Assembly (NCBI GenBank): GCA_910587225.1
Contig: CAJULT010000005.1
Span: 1-57,185, forward strand
Direction: 5' to 3'
DNA: 57,185 nucleotides
Source: an uncultured Christensenellaceae bacterium
Lineage (GTDB): Bacteria > Bacillota > Clostridia > Christensenellales > UBA1242
Shown: piece after piece, positions 41,684-50,618 of the stretch
How positions within the stretch are numbered: position 1 is the stretch's first letter
Layout: each line of letters opens with the position of its first letter
The notes under the pieces: generated by a model
Databases searched by the model: none
The model's input: the letters and a program-made list of their open reading frames with translations, nothing else
What the model was told of the DNA's origin: nothing
Translations under genes and position numbers: made by a program

Positions 41684-42595
41684 TATCGCAGCGATAGCAG
41701 TTGCCAGTAGGGCATGTGTTACCTTTTCGAGAAGGAACAGCCTTACTGGCATTTTTAATTTACCAAGCATTGTGAGAGATTGCAAAAGCGTTGACAAGCC
41801 GCCAAAGCTTATCACAAAACTTGAAGCAATGATTGCAGTTCTTAGCGGAACAGCGGCGCTAATATCTATACATCCCTTTGTTATTTCAACAAGTCCGCCT
41901 AAAATCGCTGCAAGCGGCGCAGGCAAGAGATTTAGAATTGGAGAAATGGAAGTTATGACCACGAAAAAGATAGCAATAATTCCGCCTACACTTAATATGC
42001 TTAGTACGCTGTCCAAAATAATATTTCCTATGTCAGCGGACTGCGCTTTTGCTTCGGCAGCAGATTTGGGCAGTTCTTCTGCTTTAACCTTGCGATATAA
42101 AAAGCCATTCAAAAAAGCAGCAAGTGCGTGCGCGATAAAAATGATATAACCGGCCGTAGCACTTTTCAGCATTCCCACGCCAACTGCGCCGATAATAAAC
42201 ATAGGACCAGAAGTAGAACAAAAAGAGGTCATCCTAAAAGCCTCAGCTCTTGTTATTTGCCCTGAAAGGTATAGGTCGGCTGTCATTTTCGCACCGACTG
42301 GATAACCTGAAATTAAACTCATTAAAAATACATAAAAGCTTACCTTTGGCGCTCCAAACATTTTGTTTGTTGGAACTGGCAGACGGGCAGTAGCCCTTTC
42401 AATAGTGCCAAGCGAAGAAAGAACTTTTGTGAAGAAAATAAAGGGAAGTATGCTAGGAAGCACGTTAAAAGCCCATGCTGAAATACCGTCGAGTGTACGA
42501 GAAATATAAAGGCTTGGCGCTATAACCATGCAGGAGATAATATATAAAATAAAAATGGTAAGAAAGGTGGAAGATTTTTTGATTTTTGTCCTCAT
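41666..42595 (-). CDS. ylbJ: Sporulation integral membrane protein YlbJ
   Basis: 309 residues with about seven to eight membrane helices. VLPSILPFIFFTKVL, the signature LISGYPVGAKM, SFCSTSGPMFIIGAVG and the C-terminal helices match YlbJ, a Gate-domain membrane protein needed for spore cortex in Bacillus. ylbJ next to the pta/rpmF region agrees with Firmicutes synteny. The Shine-Dalgarno candidate (AAGGAA) is distant from the ATG. Confidence 0.9.
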   Translation of the reverse strand: MRTKIKKSSTFLTIFILYIISCMVIAPSLYISRTLDGISAWAFNVLPSILPFIFFTKVLSSLGTIERATARLPVPTNKMFGAPKVSFYVFLMSLISGYPVGAKMTADLYLSGQITRAEAFRMTSFCSTSGPMFIIGAVGVGMLKSATAGYIIFIAHALAAFLNGFLYRKVKAEELPKSAAEAKAQSADIGNIILDSVLSILSVGGIIAIFFVVITSISPILNLLPAPLAAILGGLVEITKGCIDISAAVPLRTAIIASSFVISFGGLSTLLQSLTMLGKLKMPVRLFLLEKVTHALLATAIAAILVVII

Positions 42596-42600
42596 AATGT

Positions 42601-42630
42601 TTGACAGCCTGTTCCTTTTTTAGATATAAT
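42601..42630 (+). promoter_or_regulatory. Promoter of pta-ackA
   Basis: TTGACA (42601-42606) and TATAAT (42625-42630), both perfect, with an 18-base spacer. The predicted leader is about 66 bases. Confidence 0.85.
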
Positions 42631-42702
42631 TATTCGGTAAGCATAACTATTGCTTGTCCTTATAAATTATGTTAATAAATCCTATTTAAGAAGGAGTTTA
42701 AA

Positions 42703-43686
42703 TTGAAAATTAAGAAGTTATATAAGTTGGCTCGCCTTTCTAAAAAGACCATAGTTTTCCCCGAAGCAGCTTTTAGTGACAGAACGGTTGAAGCTATTAA
42801 ATATTTAAAAAAGAAAAAGATAGTTACACCGCTTCTAATCGGCGATGAAAGCGCGCTTGCGCTTCGCGATCAGGAACTTATAAATTACGATATTATAAAT
42901 CCAAAAACTTTTACAGAGCTTGATAGACTTGCCTCCCGCCTTGCAGCTAAGCGTAAGGATAAGGGGATGACACTTGATGAGGCAAAGAACCTGCTTTTAG
43001 ACCCATACTACTTTGCTACAATGCTGGTTGAAGAGGGCTATGCAGACGGAATGGTGGCAGGTGCTGAGGCTACAACAGCGAGAACGGTTTTGCCAGCTCT
43101 TCAAATTATCAAAGCTAAAAAGAAGGGAGCTAAGGTTTCATCCAGCGTGTTGCTATTTGGTAAAAATAAATTCTTAGCAGATAAATGCATTTTAATTTCT
43201 GATGCTGGTGTAATTCCAAATCCTACCGCTGATGATATTGTGCAAATAGCTTATGATAGCGTGGACACCTTTCAAACATTAGGCTTGAAAGATCCTAAGG
43301 TAGCATTCCTTTCCTATTCATCTCAAGGCTCGGCCGCGGGGGAAAGTGCGGAAAAAATGAGAGTTGCTTATTCTAAGTTTAGAAAGAGCGGTGTTATGTG
43401 TGATGGCGAGCTACAACTTGACAGCGCGCTCGTGCCAGACGTCGCAAAGCTCAAATGCCCGGAAAGTCCACTTGAAGGGGATGCTAATATCTTGATTGTA
43501 CCAAATCTTGATACTGGAAATATACTTTATAAAGCTATGCAGTATGTGGGTGGGCTTAACGCTGTCGGACCAATACTTCAAGGCTTGAAAAAGCCAGTAA
43601 ATGACCTTTCAAGGGGTTGCAGCACGCAAGATATAATTACACTTACAGCAATAACAGCATTACAATGCGAAAAGGAGGAAAAATGA
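42703..43686 (+). CDS. pta: Phosphate acetyltransferase
   Basis: 327 residues starting at TTG 42703; AAGGAG 6 bases before it fixes this start. VFPEAAFSDRTVEAI, DGMVAGAEATTARTVLPA, LISDAGVIPNPTADDIVQIA, LSYSSQGSAAGESAEKM and PNLDTGNILYK are family blocks. It interconverts acetyl-CoA and acetyl phosphate. It overlaps ackA by ATGA; together they form acetate and ATP. Confidence 0.96.
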   Translation: MKIKKLYKLARLSKKTIVFPEAAFSDRTVEAIKYLKKKKIVTPLLIGDESALALRDQELINYDIINPKTFTELDRLASRLAAKRKDKGMTLDEAKNLLLDPYYFATMLVEEGYADGMVAGAEATTARTVLPALQIIKAKKKGAKVSSSVLLFGKNKFLADKCILISDAGVIPNPTADDIVQIAYDSVDTFQTLGLKDPKVAFLSYSSQGSAAGESAEKMRVAYSKFRKSGVMCDGELQLDSALVPDVAKLKCPESPLEGDANILIVPNLDTGNILYKAMQYVGGLNAVGPILQGLKKPVNDLSRGCSTQDIITLTAITALQCEKEEK

Positions 43687-44879
43687 AAATATTAGTTATT
43701 AACGCGGGGTCAAGTTCCCTCAAATATCAACTTATTGATATGAAAAATGAAGAAGTAGTTGCAAAAGGAGTTGTTGAGAAGATAGGCATGGAAGGTTCTT
43801 TCCTTACTCATAAGGTAAATGGACAAGCTTATACTTTTGAACAAAACCTTGACAATCACGACCAAAGCTTAAAACTTGTTATGAAAGTTTTGCTTGATAA
43901 AAAGGTAGGGGCAATTAAATCACTTGATGAAATTGGCGCTATTGGACACAGAGTCCTCCATGGCGGAACAATCTACTCAAAGCCAACGCTTGTTGACGGG
44001 AAAGTGCTTAAAGACCTTGAAAAACTTATTCCACTTGGACAACTTCATATGCCAGCAAACATTCAGGGTATTAAAGCTTGCCAAAAAGTAATGAAAGGCA
44101 AACCAAATGTTGCACTTTTTGATACTGGCTTCCATGCTTCTATGCCTGACTATGCTTACACATATGCACTTCCATATGAGTGGCAGGAGAAATATGGCGT
44201 TCGTAAATATGGTTTCCATGGTATGAGCCACGAATTTATTGCAAGCGAAGTTGCAAGAATAACTGGTAAGAAAAATCTTAAAGTGATCAACTGTCATATT
44301 GGTAACGGTGCAAGTGTATGCGCAATCAAAAATGGTAAATGCGTTGATACATCAATGGGGCTTACTCCACTTGAAGGGCTTATAATGGGAACTCGCTGCG
44401 GGGATGTTGACCTTGCTGTTGCTGAGTATGTAATGGACAAGACGGGGATGAACATTCAAGAGTTCACAACCATTGCCAACAAGAAGAGTGGAACTTATGG
44501 CATTTGTGGTTATAGTGATAACCGTGATATGCTCAAAGCTAAAGCTAAGGGCGACAAAAAAGCTAAGCTTGCAAACGATATGTATAATTACCGCATTAAA
44601 AAGTATATCGGTTCTTATGCTGCTGCTATGGGCGGAGTAGACGTAATTGTTTTCACTGCTGGAATTGGCGAAAATAGTGATCAGACAAGAGCTGGAGTTA
44701 TGAAAGATATGGAATATCTTGGTGTTGACTTCGACTTTGACGCTAACAAGAATTTCAAACGCGGTGAAGTAAATCTTCTTTCTAAGCCAAATTCAAAGGT
44801 TGCTGTTTATATGATACCAACCAATGAAGAGCTTTTGATTGCAAGAGAAACCAATAAAATTGTCAAAAAAATGAAGTAA
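43683..44879 (+). CDS. ackA: Acetate kinase
   Basis: 398 residues from ATG 43683, AAGGAGG upstream, 4-base overlap with pta. INAGSSSLKYQLIDM, GHRVLHGG, ALFDTGFHASMPDYAYTYAL, HGMSHEFI, NCHIGNGASVCAI, GTRCGDVDLA and FTAGIGENS are all intact. It makes ATP and acetate from acetyl phosphate. Confidence 0.98.
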   Translation: MKILVINAGSSSLKYQLIDMKNEEVVAKGVVEKIGMEGSFLTHKVNGQAYTFEQNLDNHDQSLKLVMKVLLDKKVGAIKSLDEIGAIGHRVLHGGTIYSKPTLVDGKVLKDLEKLIPLGQLHMPANIQGIKACQKVMKGKPNVALFDTGFHASMPDYAYTYALPYEWQEKYGVRKYGFHGMSHEFIASEVARITGKKNLKVINCHIGNGASVCAIKNGKCVDTSMGLTPLEGLIMGTRCGDVDLAVAEYVMDKTGMNIQEFTTIANKKSGTYGICGYSDNRDMLKAKAKGDKKAKLANDMYNYRIKKYIGSYAAAMGGVDVIVFTAGIGENSDQTRAGVMKDMEYLGVDFDFDANKNFKRGEVNLLSKPNSKVAVYMIPTNEELLIARETNKIVKKMK

Positions 44880-44893
44880 TCATAGTAAAACAC

Positions 44894-44922
44894 TTGACAA
44901 AGCGGGTGGTTATAAATATAAT
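44894..44922 (+). promoter_or_regulatory. Perfect consensus promoter of rpmF
   Basis: TTGACA (44894-44899), 17-base spacer, TATAAT (44917-44922): exact consensus in both hexamers and spacing. Confidence 0.9.
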
Positions 44923-44934
44923 TAAGAAGAAAAA

Positions 44935-44966
44935 TATCGCCAAAAGGTAACTTTTGGGTTTCGATA
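44935..44966 (+). promoter_or_regulatory. Hairpin in the rpmF leader
   Basis: TATCG-CCAAAAG, loop GTAA, CTTTTGG-GTTT-CGATA: a two-part stem ending 5 bases before AAAGGAGG. It could influence translation; any ligand is unknown. Confidence 0.5.
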
Positions 44967-44987
44967 GAATATTAAAGGAGGAGAGAA

Positions 44988-45179
44988 ATGGCTGTTCCAA
45001 AGGGTAAGGTATCAAAACAAAGAAGAAATACAAGAAACAGCGCAAACTTTAAAGCAACTGCACCAACACTTGTTGAGTGCCCAAAGTGCCATGAGATGAA
45101 ACCAGCACACAAGGTTTGCCCAAAATGCGGTACATATAAGAATGAAACCGTAGTAGATACCGAAAAGAAAAAGAAATAA
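44988..45179 (+). CDS. rpmF: 50S ribosomal protein L32
   Basis: 63 residues. AVPKGKVSKQRRNTRNSANF and a zinc ribbon CPKCHEMKPAHKVCPKCG (four cysteines, the zinc-binding form). AAAGGAGG lies before the ATG. The DUF177/YceD gene that usually precedes rpmF is missing; ackA is there instead. Confidence 0.97.
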   Translation: MAVPKGKVSKQRRNTRNSANFKATAPTLVECPKCHEMKPAHKVCPKCGTYKNETVVDTEKKKK

Positions 45180-45188
45180 AGAATTTGT

Positions 45189-45216
45189 CCCTGCCATATA
45201 GGCAGGGCATTTTTAT
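45189..45216 (+). terminator. First rpmF terminator
   Basis: CCCTGCC, loop ATATA, GGCAGGG, then CATTTTTATTT. Confidence 0.8.
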
Positions 45217-45218
45217 TT

Positions 45219-45248
45219 AAAAGCTGAAAAGGTTTATCAGCTTTTTTT
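45219..45248 (+). terminator. Second, tandem terminator after rpmF
   Basis: AAAAGCTGA (45219-45227) pairs with TCAGCTTTT (45237-45245) and is followed by a T-run, directly after the first terminator. Confidence 0.8.
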
Positions 45249-45261
45249 ATTTAATTTACAA

Positions 45262-45299
45262 TATGTCGTAAGTAGTATGTGCATAATAGACACAACATA
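45262..45299. promoter_or_regulatory. Large dyad upstream of plsX, candidate operator
   Basis: TATGTCGT, six bases, TATGTGCATA, six bases, ACAACATA: three symmetric blocks centred at 45280/45281. It lies in the 140-base gap between the rpmF terminators and plsX. Confidence 0.45.
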
Positions 45300-45388
45300 T
45301 AGTACTTGGAAGGAATTTGCATTACAACTCAATTTTTCTTTACAAAAAAAATTCTTTTTGTTATTATTATAAATATTAGAGGTGATAT

Positions 45389-46405
45389 ATGAAAATCGTA
45401 GTTGATGCATTTGGTGGAGATAATGCACCACTTGAAATAATAGAGGGCGCAGTTATAGCTCTCGAACGTAATCCGAGCTTAGAAATTATTCTTTGCGGCG
45501 ATGAAAAAAAGATAAATGAAATCTTAGCGGGCAGAGGAGCGGGAAGAGTAGAAATTTCACATGCTCCTGATGTGATTTTAAATACTGAACATCCAACAGA
45601 GGCTATTCGTAAAAAGAAAGATAGTTCTATGGTACGTGCTTTTGATATTTTGAAAGAGCGTGATGATGTAATTGGGCTTGTTAGTGCAGGCAGCACGGGA
45701 GCGGTGCTTACTGGTGCGATTATGAAAATTGGTCGCATTAAAGGTATTTCAAGACCCGCACTTGCACCAATCTTGCCAACCAAGCTTGACAGCGACGTTA
45801 TTATTATTGATAGCGGTGCAAATGTGGACTGCAAACCAGTCAATCTATTGCACTTTGCGCTTATGGGGTCGGCATATTATTCCATTCGTTACAATGTAGA
45901 AGCTCCTAGAGTTGCTCTTCTTAACAACGGCGTTGAAGAGGGCAAGGGTAACGAACTTGTCAAAGAAGTATTTCCACTTCTCAAGAGCGCACCTATCAAC
46001 TTTATTGGAAATCGCGAAGGTAGCGATTTTATGAGTGGACAAGTTGATGTTATGGTAGCGGACGGCTTTGCGGGGAACGCACTGCTTAAAGGTACAGAAG
46101 GTGCTGCTGCCACAATACTAAGCCTACTTAAAAAGAGCATTAAATCTCATTTTTCAAGTAAGATTGGTTATCTCTTTATGAGAAAGACTTTTAAAGAACT
46201 TCGCAGCAGAATTGATGTACAATCAAAACATGCAGGTAGCCCACTTCTTGGGTGCAAAAAGCTTGTAGTTAAAAATCATGGAAACTGCAAGAGAATGAAT
46301 ATTGCAGCCTCCATTCAGCAGACAATTCAGCTTCATGAAAATAAATTAAATGAGCGTATTGAACAGGCGATTTCTAAGCTCACAAGCGAGGGACAAGGTG
46401 AGTAA
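45389..46405 (+). CDS. plsX: Phosphate acyltransferase PlsX
   Basis: 338 residues. VVDAFGGDNAP at the N-terminus, HPTEAIRKKKDSSMVRAFD, LVSAGSTGAVLTGA, RPALAPILPT, GNREGSDFMSGQVDVMVADG and GNALLKGTEG are diagnostic. It converts acyl-ACP to acyl phosphate for phospholipid synthesis at the membrane. fabD, fabG and acpP, which often follow plsX, are absent: rnc follows directly with an 8-base overlap. Confidence 0.96.
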   Translation: MKIVVDAFGGDNAPLEIIEGAVIALERNPSLEIILCGDEKKINEILAGRGAGRVEISHAPDVILNTEHPTEAIRKKKDSSMVRAFDILKERDDVIGLVSAGSTGAVLTGAIMKIGRIKGISRPALAPILPTKLDSDVIIIDSGANVDCKPVNLLHFALMGSAYYSIRYNVEAPRVALLNNGVEEGKGNELVKEVFPLLKSAPINFIGNREGSDFMSGQVDVMVADGFAGNALLKGTEGAAATILSLLKKSIKSHFSSKIGYLFMRKTFKELRSRIDVQSKHAGSPLLGCKKLVVKNHGNCKRMNIAASIQQTIQLHENKLNERIEQAISKLTSEGQGE

Positions 46406-47018
46406 ACTAAGTTACAAATTTAAAAACAATGCGCTTTTTAAAAGAGCGCTTACTCATAGCAGTCTTACAGACGAAAACTATGAAAGACTTGAATTTCTCG
46501 GTGACGGCATTTTAGATTTTGTAGTAGGCGAGTACCTTTTTCATCACTGCGGCGATGACGAGGGGAGATTGACAGTTTTAAGATCTCACTATGTTGCTGA
46601 AAACTACCTTTCAAAAGTATTTGACAGCCTCGAACTTGAAAAAGAAGTGAGGGTTGGAAAAAGTTATCAAGGGGCGATTTCAAAAGCAATCAAGTGCGAT
46701 ATAATGGAAGCTTTGATTGCGGCTATATACCTAGATAGTGACATGGCGACGGTGACAAAGTTTATAGAGGAAAATTTAAAACTGGCAGACTTTAAAAATG
46801 TCAAAAATGACAACTATAAATCACAATTGCAGGAATACATACAATCATCTTTCAAGTGCAAAATGCAATATGTAACTGAAAGAGATAAGGACGGTTTCAA
46901 GTCAGCGTTCTATATGGACGAAGACAAAATATCAACCGGCAAAGGCGGGAGCAAGATTGAGGCAGAGCAGAAAGCTGCGCACAAAGCCTTAAAGAAACTT
47001 TTTAAAAATGAAGAGTAA
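46398..47018 (+). CDS. rnc: Ribonuclease III
   Basis: 206 residues from GTG 46398, chosen because GAGGG lies just upstream and residues SKLSYKFKNNALFKRALTHSS fit the family start. Signature ERLEFLGDGILDFVVGEYLF and the second metal-ligand stretch DIMEALIAAIYLD are intact. A dsRNA-binding domain covers about 140-206. It cleaves double-stranded RNA in rRNA maturation. plsX, rnc, smc and ftsY are closely spaced, one likely operon. Confidence 0.96.
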   Translation: MSKLSYKFKNNALFKRALTHSSLTDENYERLEFLGDGILDFVVGEYLFHHCGDDEGRLTVLRSHYVAENYLSKVFDSLELEKEVRVGKSYQGAISKAIKCDIMEALIAAIYLDSDMATVTKFIEENLKLADFKNVKNDNYKSQLQEYIQSSFKCKMQYVTERDKDGFKSAFYMDEDKISTGKGGSKIEAEQKAAHKALKKLFKNEE

Positions 47019-47033
47019 TACAAAGAGGAAATT

Positions 47034-50000
47034 ATGATTTTTAAGAAAATTGAAATGATAGGATTTAAGTCGTTTGCGGATAGAACTGTTATCGAATTTG
47101 ATGACAACTTTACTGCTATTGTTGGTCCAAACGGCTGTGGTAAAAGTAACGTTTCGGATGCTATACGTTGGGTGCTTGGTGAGCAAAGCCCTAAGTCACT
47201 TCGCGGTGACAGCATGCAAGACGTTATCTTTAACGGAACAGAAAAAAGAAAGAGTCTTTCTTATTGTGAAGTGACTCTTACTTTTGATAACACTACAAGA
47301 TTTTTTGATTTCGATTATGACGAGCTTGCTATCACTCGTAAACTTTATCGTTCGGGCGAGAGTGAGTACCTTATAAATCGTAATACCTGCCACCTACGCG
47401 ACATTGTAAATCTTCTGTACAACAGCGGACTTGGTAAAAATGGTTACTCGGTAATCGGGCAGGGCAAAGTCACCGAAATTGTGGACTCTAAACCTGAGAA
47501 CAGACGTGCTATGTTTGAGGACGCAGCTGGCATTTCTAAATACAAAAATGACAAACGCGATGCAGAGCGCAAGCTTGAGAGAACTCGTGATAATCTTACC
47601 CGCGTTAACGATATTTTAGCGGAAATTGAGCGCCAGCTTGGACCTATGAAAAAGCAGGCAGAAAATGCCAAGAAATACCTTGCGTTTAAGGATGAACTTA
47701 AAGACCTTGAAGTCAACGCTTATGTTTATCAATACGAGAACGCAACCGATATTAAGGAAAAGATAAACCAAAAACTTTCTGGTATTTTGCAACAGCTCGC
47801 TGTTAGACAAGATGAACTTGACACTGCTTCAAATAACTACAATAAATCAATGAATGACCTTACAAACTTTGATAAAATGCTTGCCGCGCTTAACGAAAGC
47901 ATTTTGGAGATGACAGTTGCACTTGAAAAGCAGGAAGGGGAAACAAAGATTGCTCGCGAGCGAATCAATTATACAAACAAGGAAAATGATAGACTTCATC
48001 TTGACCGTACAAACAGCCTTACAGCAATGGAAATCGCGACCGAGCAAAGAGAGGCTAAACTTTTACAGCAAGAAAAACTGACTGATGACTTGTCTGCACT
48101 TGAAAAGTCATGCGATGAGTTATCCGAAAGTTATAGCGCTCTTGCAAATAAGCTTACAGTAAGCGAAACAGAAGCAGGGCAATCTCAACAGAAGTTTATT
48201 GAAACTCTTGGCTCACTTAGTGACGTTAAGAGTAATGCATCTCGTCTTGCTGCTGAAAAGGAAATTTTATCTACAAACCTCGCTTCTTTAAAAGAGGATA
48301 TTTCAGCTCTTACTGCTAAAAGAACAGGACTTGAAGATGAAGTAAATACTCTCAGTAACAATGTTAAAAACCTTACTGCTAAACTTGAAGGCGTTAAACA
48401 GAATTTGGGAACGCTTACAACCGAAGCTTTCCTTCAAGAAAAAGCGCTTAAAGAATTTGAGATTGATAAAGCAAATAAAGTTACACAGCTGAAAGTTTAT
48501 GAAAACCGTAAAAAGTTATTGCATGATTTGCAAACCGAATATGAGGGTTATTCACATGCTGTTAAGAAACTTTTAAAGGAAAGTGAGCATAACATGGCAC
48601 TTAAAAATAAGATTGTAGGCGTTGTAGCCTCTCTTATTAAAGTGCCTGAGAAATTTGAAACGGCTATTGAAGTTGCACTCGGGGGTGCAGTTCAAAATAT
48701 TGTAACCTTTGATGAAGAAGGGGCGAAGAGTCTAATCAGCTTCCTCAAAGAAAACCAATATGGTAGGGCAACTTTCCTTCCAATCTCGTCCATGAAGCGT
48801 CGTGACATTGATGGCAAAGTGTATGCCGGCAAAGCTGGCTTTATGGGAGTGGCAAGTGAGATTGTAAGTTATGACCACTCAATTGACAACGTAGTATCTA
48901 ACCTTCTTGGCGCAACCGTGATTGCTGACAACCTTTATCATGCTGTCGAAATGGCAAAAGCAACAGGATATAGTTGCAGGATTGTTACACTCGACGGAGA
49001 TGTTGTAAACCCTGCCGGCTCACTTACCGGTGGTAGTAAGAAAATGGAAGCTGCCAACCTCATGGGTAGGGCAAGAGAGATTGAAACTCTTGGCAAAGAA
49101 ATTGTTGCGCTTCAATCAGCTTTGACTAGTCTTGAAGAGCAAATTCGCACCTCTCAAAAGGGACTTGCTGATAAAAAGAGCCAAATTGAAAGTTTAAACC
49201 GCGAAAAGAACGCTTTTGAAGTTGAACTTGCAACCGAAACTGAAAAATCAAATAGAAGTGCAAGCGCACTTTGCGAACTTGATGACAATATTAAAGTTAG
49301 CAAAATGGAAGCCGAGTCGGTTGAAAATAAGCTTGCGCTTGTTGAAGATGACCTTTCAAAAACTCAAAAAATGGAGTCTGCTTTAAGCGGGAACAGTGTA
49401 GATGCGGACGAGCTTATTCGCCAGAAGAGAGAATCCAACGCGCAGCTTAGAAAAGAACGAGATGATATTGCTGACAAGCTTTCACTTGTTCGCATGGAGA
49501 TGGTGTCTAAAAGAGCGCAACTTGCCGCTGTGCAAAGTGAAAACGAGCGCCTGACAAACGAAATTGAAAAACAGAAAGTTAACCTTGTCAATATCGATAG
49601 TGAAATCGAGAGAAATACCCAGTTCGTTGAGCAAGCGGAACAGATGATTAAGGCTAAACTTGCATCTGCTCCATCATCTAAGCAGAAAGAGCAGCTTACA
49701 AACGCACTTGCACAAAGAGCCAATATAGAAAATGACAAACTCGCACTTTCTCAAAATATCAAAAAGTTAGATGAAGAAAAAACTTCTATAATGGAAGAAA
49801 TTGCAAGAGTGAATGATAAGAAATTTAGAGAGGAAATGAACCTTGCAAAAGTAGATACCGAACTTGAAACCATGCAAGAGCGTATTTATGAAGAATATTC
49901 TATGGTTTATAACGACTGTCTTGAATGCCGTCGTCCTGACTTTGATATTAATGAAGCTATGCCACATATTAACAAGCTGAAAAAAGACATATCTGCGCTT

Positions 50001-50618
50001 GGCTATGTAAATGTTAACGCTATCGAAGACTCTAAGGTGCTTCTTGGTAGATATGAAGAATTATCAACACAATGTGAAGACCTGCATAAAGCCGAAGATG
50101 ACCTTAACAAGATTATCAAAGACCTTTCATCTATTATGATTGAAAAGTTCATGAATGAACTTGACAAAATCAATGAAAGCTTTAAACTCACATTTAGAGA
50201 GTTGTTTGGGGGCGGAACTGCTAAACTTGCACTCAGTGATGAAAATGATCCACTTGAATCCGGAGTTGAAATCTTTGCTCAGCCACCGGGAAAGAAGATC
50301 CAAAACATGACACTTTTGTCAGGTGGAGAGAAGTCACTTACCGCTATGGCTGTTATCTTCGCGATTCTGCGTATCAAACCACTTCCATTCTGTCTATTTG
50401 ACGAGGTTGAAGCTGCGCTTGACGATAGTAACGTAGAAATTGTTGATAAGTACCTCAAAAAACTATCTTCAATTACTCAATTTATCCTTATTACCCACAA
50501 AAAGCCAACTATGGAGTATGCAAACTCACTCTTTGGTGTAACAATGGAAGAGAAGGGTGTTTCAAAGATTGTTTCTGTTAAGCTTGCGGACGCAATTAAA
50601 AATGCTCAGGAGGGCTAA
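47034..50618 (+). CDS. smc: Chromosome segregation ATPase Smc
   Basis: 1194 residues. Walker A GPNGCGKSN near 32-40, two long coiled coils (about 170-500 and 670-1010) around a hinge (about 515-650, GVVASLIKVPEKFETAIEVA), ABC signature LLSGGEKSLTAMA and Walker B PFCLFDEVEAALDD. It is the condensin motor partnering ScpA and ScpB. AGAGG precedes the ATG; it abuts ftsY. Confidence 0.98.
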   Translation: MIFKKIEMIGFKSFADRTVIEFDDNFTAIVGPNGCGKSNVSDAIRWVLGEQSPKSLRGDSMQDVIFNGTEKRKSLSYCEVTLTFDNTTRFFDFDYDELAITRKLYRSGESEYLINRNTCHLRDIVNLLYNSGLGKNGYSVIGQGKVTEIVDSKPENRRAMFEDAAGISKYKNDKRDAERKLERTRDNLTRVNDILAEIERQLGPMKKQAENAKKYLAFKDELKDLEVNAYVYQYENATDIKEKINQKLSGILQQLAVRQDELDTASNNYNKSMNDLTNFDKMLAALNESILEMTVALEKQEGETKIARERINYTNKENDRLHLDRTNSLTAMEIATEQREAKLLQQEKLTDDLSALEKSCDELSESYSALANKLTVSETEAGQSQQKFIETLGSLSDVKSNASRLAAEKEILSTNLASLKEDISALTAKRTGLEDEVNTLSNNVKNLTAKLEGVKQNLGTLTTEAFLQEKALKEFEIDKANKVTQLKVYENRKKLLHDLQTEYEGYSHAVKKLLKESEHNMALKNKIVGVVASLIKVPEKFETAIEVALGGAVQNIVTFDEEGAKSLISFLKENQYGRATFLPISSMKRRDIDGKVYAGKAGFMGVASEIVSYDHSIDNVVSNLLGATVIADNLYHAVEMAKATGYSCRIVTLDGDVVNPAGSLTGGSKKMEAANLMGRAREIETLGKEIVALQSALTSLEEQIRTSQKGLADKKSQIESLNREKNAFEVELATETEKSNRSASALCELDDNIKVSKMEAESVENKLALVEDDLSKTQKMESALSGNSVDADELIRQKRESNAQLRKERDDIADKLSLVRMEMVSKRAQLAAVQSENERLTNEIEKQKVNLVNIDSEIERNTQFVEQAEQMIKAKLASAPSSKQKEQLTNALAQRANIENDKLALSQNIKKLDEEKTSIMEEIARVNDKKFREEMNLAKVDTELETMQERIYEEYSMVYNDCLECRRPDFDINEAMPHINKLKKDISALGYVNVNAIEDSKVLLGRYEELSTQCEDLHKAEDDLNKIIKDLSSIMIEKFMNELDKINESFKLTFRELFGGGTAKLALSDENDPLESGVEIFAQPPGKKIQNMTLLSGGEKSLTAMAVIFAILRIKPLPFCLFDEVEAALDDSNVEIVDKYLKKLSSITQFILITHKKPTMEYANSLFGVTMEEKGVSKIVSVKLADAIKNAQEG

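Noticed and set aside
45250..45388. FapR operator before plsX
   Set aside because: The dyad seen there does not match the known TTAGTACCTGATACTAA-like pattern.
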